A stretch of DNA of 43,164 bases from Anaerolineaceae bacterium UBA1415 (lineage in GTDB: Bacteria > Chloroflexota > Anaerolineae > Anaerolineales > Anaerolineaceae): assembly GCA_002305635.1 (NCBI GenBank), contig DBPR01000008.1, positions 1 to 43,164 on the forward strand, written 5' to 3'. The position numbers were made by a program, and so were the translations under genes. Shown in pieces: positions 7,500-16,668 of the stretch (position 1 is the stretch's first letter; each line of letters starts with the position of its first letter). Under the pieces are notes generated by a model. That model saw nothing but the letters and a program-made list of their open reading frames with translations, made no database searches and was not told the origin of the DNA.

Positions 7500-8153
7500 T
7501 TAGTCCTCGGCTTCTTCTTTCTTGCCTTTTTCCATAACTTCCGGCTCCGCGCTGAGACCTTCACCTTCGATGGGCTCGGTTTCTTCGGCAACGTAAGCGA
7601 CAGAGACAACCAGTTCGGATTCATTGGTCAGGATCGTGATCTTTTCGCCCAGATCGAGATCTCCAACAGTGATCATATCTTCTGCGGCTTCCAGCTTGCT
7701 GATATTAACTTCGATTCTTTCCGGCATGTCAGCGGGCAGGGCTTCGATTTCGATCTCATTCAAAACATGGTTGATCAGGGAACCAGGAACTGCATCGAGC
7801 ACGGGGGCTTCTCCAACCAATTCGATGGCAACCGAAGCACGAAGTTTTTCGGTCATTGAAATGGCCAAAAAGTCGAGATGGAGCAATTCTCCGGTAACAA
7901 CGTCATAATTGCGTTCGCGAACGATGACCTTGGTCTTCTTGCCGTTCAGGTCAAGCGTGACCAGCGTTGTGGGGGTGATTGAACGCATCAACAGCGCGGT
8001 TGAATGGCGATCCATCTGAACGGGATAGGACTCGATCTTGTGGCCGTAAACCACACCAGGCAGAATGCCCTGACGGCGCAGTTGTTTGACTTGCTTTCCG
8101 GTAACGGTGCGTTTGTCAATTTTTATAGTGATATCGTTGTGAGTTGTAGTCAT
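7500..8153 (-). CDS. rplY: 50S ribosomal protein L25 (CTC/TL5 type)
   Basis: L25 binds 5S rRNA in the large subunit. This 217-residue form is the long CTC/TL5 type. Residues 1-95 are the L25 RNA-binding domain (VTGKQVKQLRRQGILPGVVYGHK at about 17-39). Residues about 100-190 are the C-terminal TL5-like beta domain (AVPGSLINHVLNEIEIEALP). The last 25 or so residues are a Glu-rich tail. A very good Shine-Dalgarno, GGAGGAAAT, precedes the ATG. It is a single-gene unit with its own terminator and diverges from rlmD. Confidence 0.94.
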   Translation of the reverse strand: MTTTHNDITIKIDKRTVTGKQVKQLRRQGILPGVVYGHKIESYPVQMDRHSTALLMRSITPTTLVTLDLNGKKTKVIVRERNYDVVTGELLHLDFLAISMTEKLRASVAIELVGEAPVLDAVPGSLINHVLNEIEIEALPADMPERIEVNISKLEAAEDMITVGDLDLGEKITILTNESELVVSVAYVAEETEPIEGEGLSAEPEVMEKGKKEEAED

Positions 8154-8352
8154 ATTTCCTCCGGGCGCCTCTCACCCTTCATTCCGGGTTACCCTCGCCC
8201 ATAAATTTACCAGACGGATTTCTGGCGACCGAAAATTATACCCGCTGCCGGGACATAAGTCAACGCGATCTTTGACCTTGTTTTGAGCTTATTTTGAGCT
8301 TGTCTGTCAGCTTGTCTGAGTCGAAAATACTTCAAAGCCCGATCACATACGG

Positions 8353-8372
8353 TAAAATTATCTCTTCAGGAG
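8353..8372 (+). promoter_or_regulatory. -10 box and Shine-Dalgarno of rlmD
   Basis: TAAAAT at 8353-8358 is followed by AGGAG at 8368-8372 and the ATG at 8378. This decides the start against the longer open frame beginning at 8294. Confidence 0.55.
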
Positions 8373-8377
8373 CAAAA

Positions 8378-9877
8378 ATGGATCAAACTTACACTGTCAA
8401 CTTCGAAAAAATGGTCTACGGCGGGGATTGCATGGGCCGCCTGCCCGACGGTCGCGCTGTCTTCGTCCCTTTTTTACTCCCCGGCGAAATTGCCGAGATC
8501 GAACTGACAGAATCCAAAGAGCGCTATGCCCGTGGAAAATTGATCAAGCTGAAACAAAGCTCCCCTGACCGAATCCAGCCCCCTTGCCCGTACTTCAGCG
8601 ATTGCGGCGGCTGCCACTACCAAAACATCGGCTACGCGCAACAAGTCGCTCTCAAAAAGGAGCTCCTTCGCGACCAACTCGAGCGCATCGGCAAATTCAC
8701 CCAACTACCGAAGATCGAGATCACCCATAGCCCGCTCCCCTTTGCCTATCGCAACCAGGCGCAATTCCATCCCGCGCCCAGTGCCGATCCTGAAAAGCTC
8801 GCGCTCGGCTTTAAAAAAGCTGGCTCCGATGAAACCCTCCCGATCGACAATTGCCTCCTAATTTCTGAAGAAATGAACCACCTGCTCGCTCAGATCGAAC
8901 TCGAACCCGACGGCGGCATCCAGCGCGTGGTATTACGCGAAGACAGCACCGGTGAGCAGATGATGATCCTCGAAGGCGAAGACGAAGTCCCACCCGACCT
9001 GACCTTCGAGCTGCCCATCTCGGCCGCTTACGCCAGCCCGGATGGCGAGGTCTTCAACCTGAGCGGCAACAACGCCTTGCTTTATGAGATCGACGGCAAG
9101 GAATTTTACGTTTCTCCCCAGTCTTTCTTCCAGGTCAATCTGACCGTCGCCGCCATGATGGTGCGCCATATATTAGAGCAGCTCGAAGGCAAAAAAGACC
9201 TGCGCGTCCTTGAACTTTACAGCGGCGTGGGTCTCTTTACCCGCTTCATCGCACCTTTTGCCAGCGAATTGATCGCTATCGAAAGCTCACCCTCCGCCTG
9301 CTTCAATTTTGCCGACAATTTAGATGAATTCGACAATATCAGCCTGTATGAAGGCCCCGTCGAAGCCATCCTGCCCAACCTGATCGACGAAATCGAACCC
9401 ATCGATCTGGTCCTGCTCGATCCGCCTCGCGCCGGACTGCACACCAAAGCCCGCCAGGCACTGATCAAGCTCAACCCCATCCAGATCATCTACATCTCCT
9501 GCGACCCAGGCACCCTCGCCCGCGACCTCAAACACCTCGCCGAAGCCGGCTATATTTTAACCACCCTCCACGCCTTCGATATGTTTCCTCAAACAATGCA
9601 TGTCGAGACGGTATGTCTCTTATCCCGAAAAAATGTCAAAGAGCATCTTTTCGTTGACGTTGAGACAACAGACCTGAAGAAGGAACAACTACCGATAAAG
9701 CCGACATATAAGCAACTCCAGGCGTACATTGAAGCTAAGCATGGTTTTAAGGTCACACCTTTATACATTGCGCAAGTAAAAGACAAGCTTGGATTGGAAA
9801 AACAATACTCTTTCGTGGACTGCGGCGTAGCTGCCGAAAAAATTATACTGCCCATAGAAAAACTAACTTTGAAATAG
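8378..9877 (+). CDS. rlmD: 23S rRNA (uracil-5)-methyltransferase, RlmD type, with C-terminal add-on
   Basis: This SAM-dependent enzyme makes 5-methyluridine in 23S rRNA (U1939 in E. coli). An N-terminal TRAM domain (about 1-60) is followed by the iron-sulfur cysteines Cys70, Cys76, Cys79 and Cys159, the SAM motif LELYSGVGLFT (278-288), LDPPRAG (347-353) and the catalytic Cys375 in ISCDPGTLARDL. The family normally ends near VETVCLLSRK (409-418). Here about 80 further residues follow, with a YKQLQAYIEAKHGFKVTPLYIAQVK pattern that I associate with tails or neighbours of clostridial RlmD-like enzymes. This tail uses visibly more AT-rich codons than the rest. E. coli has paralogues (RlmC, TrmA), so the exact uridine is inferred. 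Confidence 0.88.
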   Translation: MDQTYTVNFEKMVYGGDCMGRLPDGRAVFVPFLLPGEIAEIELTESKERYARGKLIKLKQSSPDRIQPPCPYFSDCGGCHYQNIGYAQQVALKKELLRDQLERIGKFTQLPKIEITHSPLPFAYRNQAQFHPAPSADPEKLALGFKKAGSDETLPIDNCLLISEEMNHLLAQIELEPDGGIQRVVLREDSTGEQMMILEGEDEVPPDLTFELPISAAYASPDGEVFNLSGNNALLYEIDGKEFYVSPQSFFQVNLTVAAMMVRHILEQLEGKKDLRVLELYSGVGLFTRFIAPFASELIAIESSPSACFNFADNLDEFDNISLYEGPVEAILPNLIDEIEPIDLVLLDPPRAGLHTKARQALIKLNPIQIIYISCDPGTLARDLKHLAEAGYILTTLHAFDMFPQTMHVETVCLLSRKNVKEHLFVDVETTDLKKEQLPIKPTYKQLQAYIEAKHGFKVTPLYIAQVKDKLGLEKQYSFVDCGVAAEKIILPIEKLTLK

Positions 9878-9908
9878 GTTCCTTTATTGGCGTCGAATAG
9901 ATCACTAT

Positions 9909-9947
9909 GAAAAGAAAAGCTCCCACCCTATAAGCAGAAGTGGGAGC
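9909..9947 (-). terminator. Rho-independent terminator after the PatB-like gene
   Basis: GCTCCCAC and GTGGGAGC form an 8-bp perfect stem with a 13-base loop. On the minus strand this is followed by TTTTCTTTTC. It lies between the converging rlmD and PatB-like genes and mainly serves the minus-strand gene. Confidence 0.8.
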
Positions 9948-9970
9948 GGTTTGGACGTTTTACATATTAT

Positions 9971-11116
9971 CTATGGTAATGCTCTGGAGATTCTCTCAAT
10001 CGCCTCTTCCAGTATGGCGCGGGTGCAGCCGAAGTTCAGGCGCAAGAAGCCTTTGCCTTCCTCACCAAAGGTGGAGCCTTCATTGAGAGCGACTTTGGCG
10101 TGGTCGATCAGATACTGCTGGTAGTCGCCTTCGATGCCCGAATTGCGAAAATCGAGCCAGGCCAGGAACGTCGCTTCCGGCTTGCTCCAGCTGACGCCCG
10201 GCAATTTTGTCGGCAAAAATTCATCAATCTGGTCGCGGTTGGCTTGCAGATAGGCGTTATTCTCTTTGAGCCATTCGTCGCCATGCTCATAAGCCGCTTT
10301 GGCAGCCACCATGGCCAAGAGCCCCGGATCGCCGATCAAATAAGATTTAAAGTTCAAATACCGGTTTCTCAATTCTTCATCCTGAATGATAGCGACCGAA
10401 GCATGTAAACCGGCAATGTTATAGGTTTTGCTCGGCGCCATGAAGGTGGCGGTTATCCTTGAGACTTCCGGAGAAAGGCTCGCGATCGGGATATGCTTGT
10501 TGCCGTCATACAGTATGTCACAATGAATCTCATCAGAACAGATCAGAACCTGGTGGCGCAAACAAATTTCGGCGATCTTTTCCAATTCCTCCCGCGTGAA
10601 AACCCGACCGGTTGGGTTTTGCGGATTGCAATGGATATATACCTTAACCTTATTCTCAATAATTTGTTTTTCAAAAAGATCAAAATCGACTTTATACCTG
10701 CCATCCTGATCTAAATACATGGGGTTGTGGATGCCAGTCAATCCAGCGCAAACCGGTGAGTTAATAAAAGGCGGGTAAGCCGGCGTCTGAAAGATGATGG
10801 CATCACCTTTTTCGCAGATGCAGCGGGTCAACAGGTTAAACCCCGTCACGATGCCTGGCACGCAGCTGATCTGGTCTGCCGTAACATCCCAGTTGTATTT
10901 CGCTTTCATGCGGGCAATGATCACCTCGTTAAAACCCTCGGGTATGCAGCCGTAGCCAAAAATGCCATGGTCAACCCTTTTGTGCAAAGCTTCCACGACT
11001 GCTGGCGGAGACAAAAAATCAGTATCCGCGATCCATAACGGCAAGACGTCTGCCCCATACAAGTTCCATTTAAAACTTTCAGTGTTTCTGCGATCGATTA
11101 TCTGGTCAAAATTCAT
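9971..11116 (-). CDS. patB: PLP-dependent C-S lyase / aminotransferase, MalY-PatB family
   Basis: Members of this fold-type I PLP family mostly cleave cystathionine or cysteine conjugates at the beta C-S bond to give pyruvate, ammonia and a thiol. The 381-residue protein shows LPLWIADTDF (25-34), HCNPQNPTGR (162-171), SDEIHCD (194-200) and the PLP lysine Lys230 in APSKTYNIAGL. The substrate cannot be fixed from sequence; cystathionine beta-lyase is the default, and metH in the same window would use its homocysteine product. A strong AGGAGAG precedes the ATG. It is a single gene with its own terminator. Confidence 0.88.
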   Translation of the reverse strand: MNFDQIIDRRNTESFKWNLYGADVLPLWIADTDFLSPPAVVEALHKRVDHGIFGYGCIPEGFNEVIIARMKAKYNWDVTADQISCVPGIVTGFNLLTRCICEKGDAIIFQTPAYPPFINSPVCAGLTGIHNPMYLDQDGRYKVDFDLFEKQIIENKVKVYIHCNPQNPTGRVFTREELEKIAEICLRHQVLICSDEIHCDILYDGNKHIPIASLSPEVSRITATFMAPSKTYNIAGLHASVAIIQDEELRNRYLNFKSYLIGDPGLLAMVAAKAAYEHGDEWLKENNAYLQANRDQIDEFLPTKLPGVSWSKPEATFLAWLDFRNSGIEGDYQQYLIDHAKVALNEGSTFGEEGKGFLRLNFGCTRAILEEAIERISRALP

Positions 11117-11349
11117 TGTCTCTCCTTTTTCCGCAACTATTCTATCGCAAAGATTAATTTTAGGCTAAAAGTCCGTTAGCATTGTTTTAAGATCAGGCCG
11201 ATCGTCTGGTATATTACACATCGCAAAAAAATATGCCTAAGGATATGAAACGCAAACCTAATCCAAATCAAGAAAAGAATAGAACTCTTCTTCCTGATAA
11301 AAAGGCCATTATTTAATGTAAAATAAGGTTTGAAAGCGAGCAAAAGACC

Positions 11350-12237
11350 ATGAGCCTACCATCCCAAATTAAGCTAACTCCCTCCCCGGACTGGAAAGAT
11401 TACGCCCTGCTGGATAGCGGCGACGGCAAAACGCTGGAACGCTTTGGCAAGTACCTGTTGATCCGCCCGCGTCCCCAGGCGATCTGGTCTCCGGCTCTGC
11501 CGTCCGGTGAGTGGAAGAAAGCCAACGCGATGCTGGTGGAAGAAAAACAGGAATATGGCGGTAAGTGGAACATTCTCATCCCCATGGATAAATCCTGGCC
11601 GATTTCTTACAAAGATCTGCGCTTCCAGCTGCAGCTTTCCAGCTCAAGGCATGTCGGCGTCTTTCCGGAACAGGCCACCCATTGGGATTGGATCCGGGAA
11701 CGCATCGAAACAGGCAAAAAGCCTTTTCGCGTGCTCAATCTTTTTGGCTATACCGGCCTTGCCACGCTCGCCGCTGCTGCTGCCGGTGCGGAAGTGACCC
11801 ATGTGGATGCCTCCAAGCACGCCATAACCTGGGCAAACCTGAACACAAAGCTCTCCAAACTGGAGAATAAGCCCATCCGTTGGATCGCGGAAGACGCGCT
11901 CAAGTTCGTCAAACGCGAAGGACGGCGCAACAGTTTTTATCAGGGCATTATTATGGATCCGCCCAAGTTCGGGCGCGGATCAAGCGGCGAGGTCTGGGAT
12001 TTTTTCAAGCGCATGCCCGAGCTTGCCAGCGCCTGTCAAAGCATTTTGGCCAAAGACGCCAGTTTCATCGTCATGACCGCTTACGCAATCACAGCCTCAG
12101 CCTTAGTAACACACCAAGCTGTTGAGCAAATCGTTGGCAAAAAAGGGAATCTCGAATCCGGTGAACTAATTACCGTGGAAGAAAGCGCCAGCCGCGTGCT
12201 TTCACACGCCATTTACACACGCTGGTCAGCAAAATAA
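11350..12237 (+). CDS. RlmI/RlmK-like SAM-dependent methyltransferase
   Basis: This 295-residue class I methyltransferase has SAM motif I as VLNLFGYTGLATLAAAAAGA (128-147), the acidic motif VDAS (152-155), and DPPKFGRG (203-210). The last is characteristic of the RlmI/RlmK family, which makes 5-methylcytidine or 7-methylguanosine in 23S rRNA. It lacks the N-terminal PUA domain of RlmI; residues 1-125 are instead a compact beta-rich region. A TAAAAT at 11319-11324 may be its -10 box. RNA is the likely substrate but the position is unknown. Confidence 0.82.
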   Translation: MSLPSQIKLTPSPDWKDYALLDSGDGKTLERFGKYLLIRPRPQAIWSPALPSGEWKKANAMLVEEKQEYGGKWNILIPMDKSWPISYKDLRFQLQLSSSRHVGVFPEQATHWDWIRERIETGKKPFRVLNLFGYTGLATLAAAAAGAEVTHVDASKHAITWANLNTKLSKLENKPIRWIAEDALKFVKREGRRNSFYQGIIMDPPKFGRGSSGEVWDFFKRMPELASACQSILAKDASFIVMTAYAITASALVTHQAVEQIVGKKGNLESGELITVEESASRVLSHAIYTRWSAK

Positions 12238-12275
12238 AGGCCTAGATCGGCATCCTTTTCTTAGTGTAGATTGTG

Positions 12276-12314
12276 ATTGAAATTGCCCAATTTTAGGGAA
12301 ATTTCAATCCGACC
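12276..12314. repeat. Palindromic element ending TCAATCCGACC
   Basis: ATTGAAATT (12276-12284) and AATTTCAAT (12300-12308) pair across a 15-base centre, followed by CCGACC. The outer right end matches the elements at 19640-19684 and 19853-19895. The rest of this 180-base gap holds CCGACCTTCGG motifs but no gene. Confidence 0.55.
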
Positions 12315-12417
12315 TTCGGCATTCATGTAGCCCCTCACTCTGGTACCCAGAGCGCAAGCAGTCCGACCTTCGGGCACTTTGTCCCGACCTACTAAACTAT
12401 TTAAAGATAAGACCGTT

Positions 12418-13725
12418 TTATTCTTCGGTTTCTATCCTGGTGATCTCAACCCGCTCGACGCGGAAACCGTCCATCTCAACAACTTTGAAGTAAAAGCCAT
12501 CCCACTCGAAGGACTGGCCAACCTTGGGGATACGCCCCATCTGGTTCATGACAAAACCGCTCAAGGTCTGATAACCGGCCTTGACCTCTTCAGGCAGCTC
12601 GTCCACTTCCAGACGCTCTTTCAGGACATCGACCGGCACCAGGCCGTCCATCAGGAGCGTACCGTCCGACTGCCGTTCAATATCGATTTCGGTATCGTCC
12701 TCATCCAGCGGGATATCGCCTGCAATCGCCTCCAGCACATCATAAAGCGTGACCATGCCCTCAACCCCGCCAAATTCGTCCATCACCATTGCCTGGTGAA
12801 TGCCCGTATTCTGGAAAGTTTCAAAAGCCTTGACCGCTTTCATGTTGCCAGGGAAAAACATCGGTTCGCGGACATGCTCCATAATGTTGAATTGCTCGTC
12901 ATACAAATTGACACCCAGCAGGTCTTTTGCCGAAATGATCCCAACTGTACGGTCCAAATCGCCTTCTGCTACTGGCAGCCGCGAATAAGGGCTGGCCAGC
13001 ATCTCCTCCACCATGACCGTCATGCCATCCGTCAGGTCAAGCCAGTCCAGCTCGGTATGCGGCGTCATGATGGCATCCACCCGCCGCTCACTGAAGCGGA
13101 ACACGCCATCCACCAGGATCTCTTCCGCCTCATCGAACACGCCGGTCTGGCGGCCTTCCTGGATAAAGCCTTTTAATTCTTCTTCTGTGATAAAGGGTTC
13201 CTGACTAATGTCAATATTGAAAACCTTGATGCCAAGGTTTGTGGATGCGCTCAGCAACTTGATCAAGGGACGCAATATCCTGGTCATGGTGTTGATAAGG
13301 GGGGACATGCTCGTGACCACGTCTTCCGGCTTGCTGACCGCGATGCGTTTGGGGATCAATTCGCCTAATACGATTGAAAAATAAGTGATCGCGACAACAA
13401 CGATGACCAGCGCGACCGTATCCGCGAAAGGAGCCAGAAAGCTGATCTTCTTTAGCGCCATTGCAAGCGGGTCCGAAAGCATGGCGCCGCCGATACCGCC
13501 CGCCAGCGTATCGATCATGGTGATCATGATCTGCACAGCAGAGAGATATTCCTGGTTGGGATCCTTCAAAAGCTGCAAGGCGACCTCCGCGCCTTTTCGC
13601 CCTTCTTCCGCGCGCTGCTGCAGTCGCGTGCGGCGGGAGGAGACCATGGCGATCTCATACATGGCGAAAAACGCGTTTAGCAGGAATAAGACAAAGATCA
13701 GAATGATGTTGGCATAAACAGTCAT
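12418..13725 (-). CDS. CNNM/CorC family membrane protein (DUF21-CBS-CorC_HlyC)
   Basis: This 435-residue protein has the DUF21 (CNNM) membrane domain at about 1-180, with helices near 3-25, 62-85, 103-125 and 142-160. A pair of CBS domains follows at about 210-330 (VDAIMTPHTELDWL; QAMVMDEFGGVEGMVTLYDVLEAI), then a CorC_HlyC domain at about 345-430. Relatives are linked to Mg2+ or Co2+ export or magnesium homeostasis; the name hemolysin is historical. Only a weak AGG precedes the start, and a TATAAT touches the ATG, so the start is less certain than the family. Confidence 0.9.
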   Translation of the reverse strand: MTVYANIILIFVLFLLNAFFAMYEIAMVSSRRTRLQQRAEEGRKGAEVALQLLKDPNQEYLSAVQIMITMIDTLAGGIGGAMLSDPLAMALKKISFLAPFADTVALVIVVVAITYFSIVLGELIPKRIAVSKPEDVVTSMSPLINTMTRILRPLIKLLSASTNLGIKVFNIDISQEPFITEEELKGFIQEGRQTGVFDEAEEILVDGVFRFSERRVDAIMTPHTELDWLDLTDGMTVMVEEMLASPYSRLPVAEGDLDRTVGIISAKDLLGVNLYDEQFNIMEHVREPMFFPGNMKAVKAFETFQNTGIHQAMVMDEFGGVEGMVTLYDVLEAIAGDIPLDEDDTEIDIERQSDGTLLMDGLVPVDVLKERLEVDELPEEVKAGYQTLSGFVMNQMGRIPKVGQSFEWDGFYFKVVEMDGFRVERVEITRIETEE

Positions 13726-13858
13726 ATTATAAGAAAACCTTCATAAAGAACGAATGTCATGATATTGTATCAAAGCTTTTCAGGGTTTTATCAAAATATG
13801 GCATCCGTAACCGGGGAGACGTTAAAACGCTGTAAAAAAACAAGTATTATCCCTGTCT

Positions 13859-14611
13859 TTAGTACGTTACCAGTCTGTCAGGCAAAAAGTCGGTTCTGTT
13901 GTGATAAGCCAGGCTCACGCGCCTGTTGGTAAAGTCAAACCGACTTACGGAACAATTGCAAATGGAATACCAGAGTGGGACTTTACGTCCGTCCGGCTCA
14001 TCAAGCGCGATGCCAAAGATCGCCCGCATCATGTAGTTATAGAAGCCGCCGTGAGTAACGATCGCGACCCGATCATCCGTTCCAAGATGGCGCTCCTTGA
14101 GCCAGGCGATCACATCCTGCGCGCGTTCCAGCGGCGCATCCACATCCTCACGCCCGCCTTGCCACCAGCCCTGTTCGGGGATCGGTTCTTCAAACCTGAG
14201 TAAAGGAAAAACTTCCTGATAAAAGTCTGGCGTACCGCCATGCTCAATGCTGATCTTTGTTTCGCCATTCACCAGTTGCTCAAGGTAAACCCCACCCACT
14301 TCATGCACCGCGGGAAGCGCAACCAACGGAAGCCCAACATGGCTGGAAATGATCGAACCCGTATGCACAGCCCGGACCATCAGGCTGCAATACAGATGCG
14401 TCAACCCAAAACCATATCGATTTTGGGTGTCCATGGTCACATCAGCAGGCCAGTCAAGTTTTTGCGCCAGGAACTGGCCAACATATTTCGCCTGTTCCAC
14501 GCCAATTTCAGTCAGACTGGGGTCAGACTCCCGATTATAATCAGAATAGCCCTCATCCTGCCAACGGGCATTATTGACCGATTGTCCGTGTCGGATAAAG
14601 TAGATCTGCAT
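13859..14611 (-). CDS. Histidine phosphatase (phosphoglycerate mutase-like)
   Basis: This 250-residue enzyme belongs to the histidine phosphatase superfamily. The catalytic RHG has His8 in YFIRHGQSVNN and the second His is His187 in VTHGGF. An insert of about 60 residues around 55-160 (with GYGFGLTHLYCSLMVRA) is longer than in classic GpmB-type enzymes. The family hydrolyses or transfers phosphate through a phosphohistidine; the substrate here cannot be told. The start at 14611 is chosen over the upstream one because GGAGGAG lies directly before it. A TATAAT on the minus strand at 14630-14635 would start the message about 15 bases before the ATG. Confidence 0.88.
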   Translation of the reverse strand: MQIYFIRHGQSVNNARWQDEGYSDYNRESDPSLTEIGVEQAKYVGQFLAQKLDWPADVTMDTQNRYGFGLTHLYCSLMVRAVHTGSIISSHVGLPLVALPAVHEVGGVYLEQLVNGETKISIEHGGTPDFYQEVFPLLRFEEPIPEQGWWQGGREDVDAPLERAQDVIAWLKERHLGTDDRVAIVTHGGFYNYMMRAIFGIALDEPDGRKVPLWYSICNCSVSRFDFTNRRVSLAYHNRTDFLPDRLVTY

Positions 14612-14721
14612 AGCTCCTCCAGAATAAGGATTATACACAATGCTGAATAAGCAACACGAAAATTTTCAACTTTTGATCAGGATCGCATTGTAAGAATGCT
14701 CTCGATGGCTTTTATCAGTGT

Positions 14722-14727
14722 TATAAT
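14722..14727 (+). promoter_or_regulatory. -10 box of the prfA operon
   Basis: TATAAT lies 35 bases before the prfA ATG in the divergent intergenic region. The -35 is not clear. Confidence 0.5.
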
Positions 14728-14762
14728 CACCATTCGAATTTTTATAGGAAAACTACTACAAA

Positions 14763-15833
14763 ATGTTAGACAAACTTGAATCCATCCTCGAACACTTTGC
14801 TTCCCTCGATCAACGCCTTGCTGAAGTTGGTCAGGACTATCAGCTCGCCGCGGAACTTTCCAAAGAACGCTCTGACCTCGAGCCCCTGGTCAACCTGGCT
14901 AAAGAATACAAAGAAAATTTCACCAAAGCCGATGAAACCCGCGAATTAATTGAAATTTCCGAAGGTGAAATGCTTGAACTGGCAAAAATGGAGCTGGATG
15001 AGCTCCTCAGTCGACGTGAAGAGCTGGAAGCGGAACTGAAATCCATGCTGATCCCCAAGGATCCCCGCGACAAACGCAATGTCATCGTCGAGATTCGGGC
15101 TGGAACCGGCGGCGATGAGGCGGGATTGTTTGTTGCCGACCTCCTGCGCATGTACCTGAAATATTCCGACATTCACAACTACAAGACCGAGATCATTTCG
15201 TCCAACGAGACCGGCATCGGCGGCTACAAAGAAGTGACCTTCGCGGTCAAAGGCAACGGCGCCTATTCGCGCTTCAAGTTTGAATCCGGAGTTCACCGTG
15301 TTCAACGCGTGCCCGAGACTGAATCGCAGGGTCGCATCCACACCTCGACCGTCACGGTCGCGGTCCTGGCAGAAGTGGATGACATCGAGATCGACATCCC
15401 CGAATCAGATATCGAGATCGACGTCTTCAAATCAGCCGGCGCCGGTGGTCAAAACGTCCAGAAGAACATGACAGCGGTTCGCATCCATCACAAACCGACT
15501 GGCATTATCGTTGCCTGTCAGGATGAGCGTTCCCAGCTGCAAAACCGCGTCCGGGCAATGAGCGTTCTCAAAGCCCGCCTGTACGAGATGGAGGAAGAAA
15601 AACGCCAAAACGAGCTTGATGCCGCCCGACGGTCGCAGATCGGTACCGGAGAGCGTTCGGAGAAGATCCGCACCTACAATTACCCGCAGTCGCGTGTGAC
15701 CGACCATCGCATCAACGTTTCATCCTTCAATATCGCTGGCGTGATGGACGGTTACGAGCTTGACACCTTTATCGAAGAGCTTCAACACGCCGAGGAAGCC
15801 GAACGTTTGGCAAATTTCGAGAGTAATGGATAG
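14763..15833 (+). CDS. prfA: Peptide chain release factor 1
   Basis: RF1 releases the finished peptide at UAA and UAG. The 356-residue protein has a P-x-T codon-reading tripeptide as Pro184-Glu185-Thr186 in RVPETESQGRIHTS, rather than the SPF of RF2. The peptidyl-hydrolysis loop is GGQ at 228-230 within AGAGGQNVQKN. It heads an operon in which its stop overlaps the prmC start, so the factor is made together with the enzyme that methylates its GGQ glutamine. The Shine-Dalgarno (AGGA) is weak and distant. Confidence 0.96.
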   Translation: MLDKLESILEHFASLDQRLAEVGQDYQLAAELSKERSDLEPLVNLAKEYKENFTKADETRELIEISEGEMLELAKMELDELLSRREELEAELKSMLIPKDPRDKRNVIVEIRAGTGGDEAGLFVADLLRMYLKYSDIHNYKTEIISSNETGIGGYKEVTFAVKGNGAYSRFKFESGVHRVQRVPETESQGRIHTSTVTVAVLAEVDDIEIDIPESDIEIDVFKSAGAGGQNVQKNMTAVRIHHKPTGIIVACQDERSQLQNRVRAMSVLKARLYEMEEEKRQNELDAARRSQIGTGERSEKIRTYNYPQSRVTDHRINVSSFNIAGVMDGYELDTFIEELQHAEEAERLANFESNG

Positions 15834-16668
15834 ATCACATCCTGCTGACCCCAGTATTGGTGGTCAGTTGAGGGCATATGACCTGCCTCACCAGATCACG
15901 CTCGTTCTGCTGACGCAGGTGCTTGGGAAACCGAAAAGCTGGATCCTGGCGCATCCCGAATTCCAGCTTTCAACAGACCAAAAAGCTGCATTAGACAGCC
16001 TTATCGCGCGTCTAGGATCCGGAGAGCCTTTGCCCTATCTGACTGGCAAACAGGAGTTCTTTGGGCTCGAATTCAAGGTTACTCCTGCAGCGCTCATCCC
16101 ACGGCCAGAAACCGAATTGCTGGTGGAAGAAGCACTGAAGTGGCTCAAAGCCCATGGTGAGGCTCGCTTCGGGATGGATATCGGCACGGGTTCCGGCTGC
16201 ATCGCCATCAGCCTGCTTGTCAAATGCCCGGATATGCGCATGACCGCCACCGATATTTCGAAAGACGCGCTTCAGATCGCCCGGGAAAATGCCTGCCAGC
16301 ACAAGGTTGTGGATCGGATTACTTTTATCGAATGCGACCTGATCCCTCCTGATTCACAGAAAGTTGATCTGCTTTGCGCCAACTTGCCTTACATCCCCAC
16401 CAAAAAATTAGCCGAAGTCAACAGCCTGCCTTGGGAACCCAGCCTGGCACTGGATGGCGGCGCGGACGGGCTCAGGCTTTTTCGCCAGCTTTTCGACAAA
16501 ATCAAGCAATTCGAGCTTGATCCATCCCTGATCTTGCTTGAAATTGAAGAAACGCTCAGCCATGCAACCTTCGTTCTATGCCAAAAAGCTTTTCCAAAGG
16601 GTAAAATTGACCTGCTTCAGGATCTGTCCGGTCGGGATCGCCTGATCCGGATTGAGAACAACAAATGA
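15826..16668 (+). CDS. prmC: Release factor glutamine methyltransferase
   Basis: PrmC methylates the Gln of the GGQ loop of RF1 and RF2 using SAM. This 280-residue protein has an N-terminal helical domain (1-75), IPRPETE (91-97), SAM motif MDIGTGSGCIAI (117-128) and the substrate-binding motif as Asn186-Leu-Pro-Tyr189, where the classic form is NPPY. The ATG at 15826 is used because it makes an ATGGATAG overlap with the prfA stop; the longer frame would overlap prfA by 74 bases. It overlaps tsaC by ATGA. Confidence 0.93.
   Translation: MDRSHPADPSIGGQLRAYDLPHQITLVLLTQVLGKPKSWILAHPEFQLSTDQKAALDSLIARLGSGEPLPYLTGKQEFFGLEFKVTPAALIPRPETELLVEEALKWLKAHGEARFGMDIGTGSGCIAISLLVKCPDMRMTATDISKDALQIARENACQHKVVDRITFIECDLIPPDSQKVDLLCANLPYIPTKKLAEVNSLPWEPSLALDGGADGLRLFRQLFDKIKQFELDPSLILLEIEETLSHATFVLCQKAFPKGKIDLLQDLSGRDRLIRIENNK

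Noticed and set aside
11233..11316. 27-codon frame MPKDMKRKPNPN...
   Set aside because: Very short, no Shine-Dalgarno, no recognisable family; more likely leader sequence before the methyltransferase gene.
12379..13176. Plus-strand 265-codon open frame opposite the CNNM gene
   Set aside because: It is the mirror of the DUF21-CBS gene and has no motif of its own.
13726..13731. TATAAT directly touching the CNNM gene start
   Set aside because: As a -10 box it would start transcription inside the gene; probably chance in an AT-rich leader.
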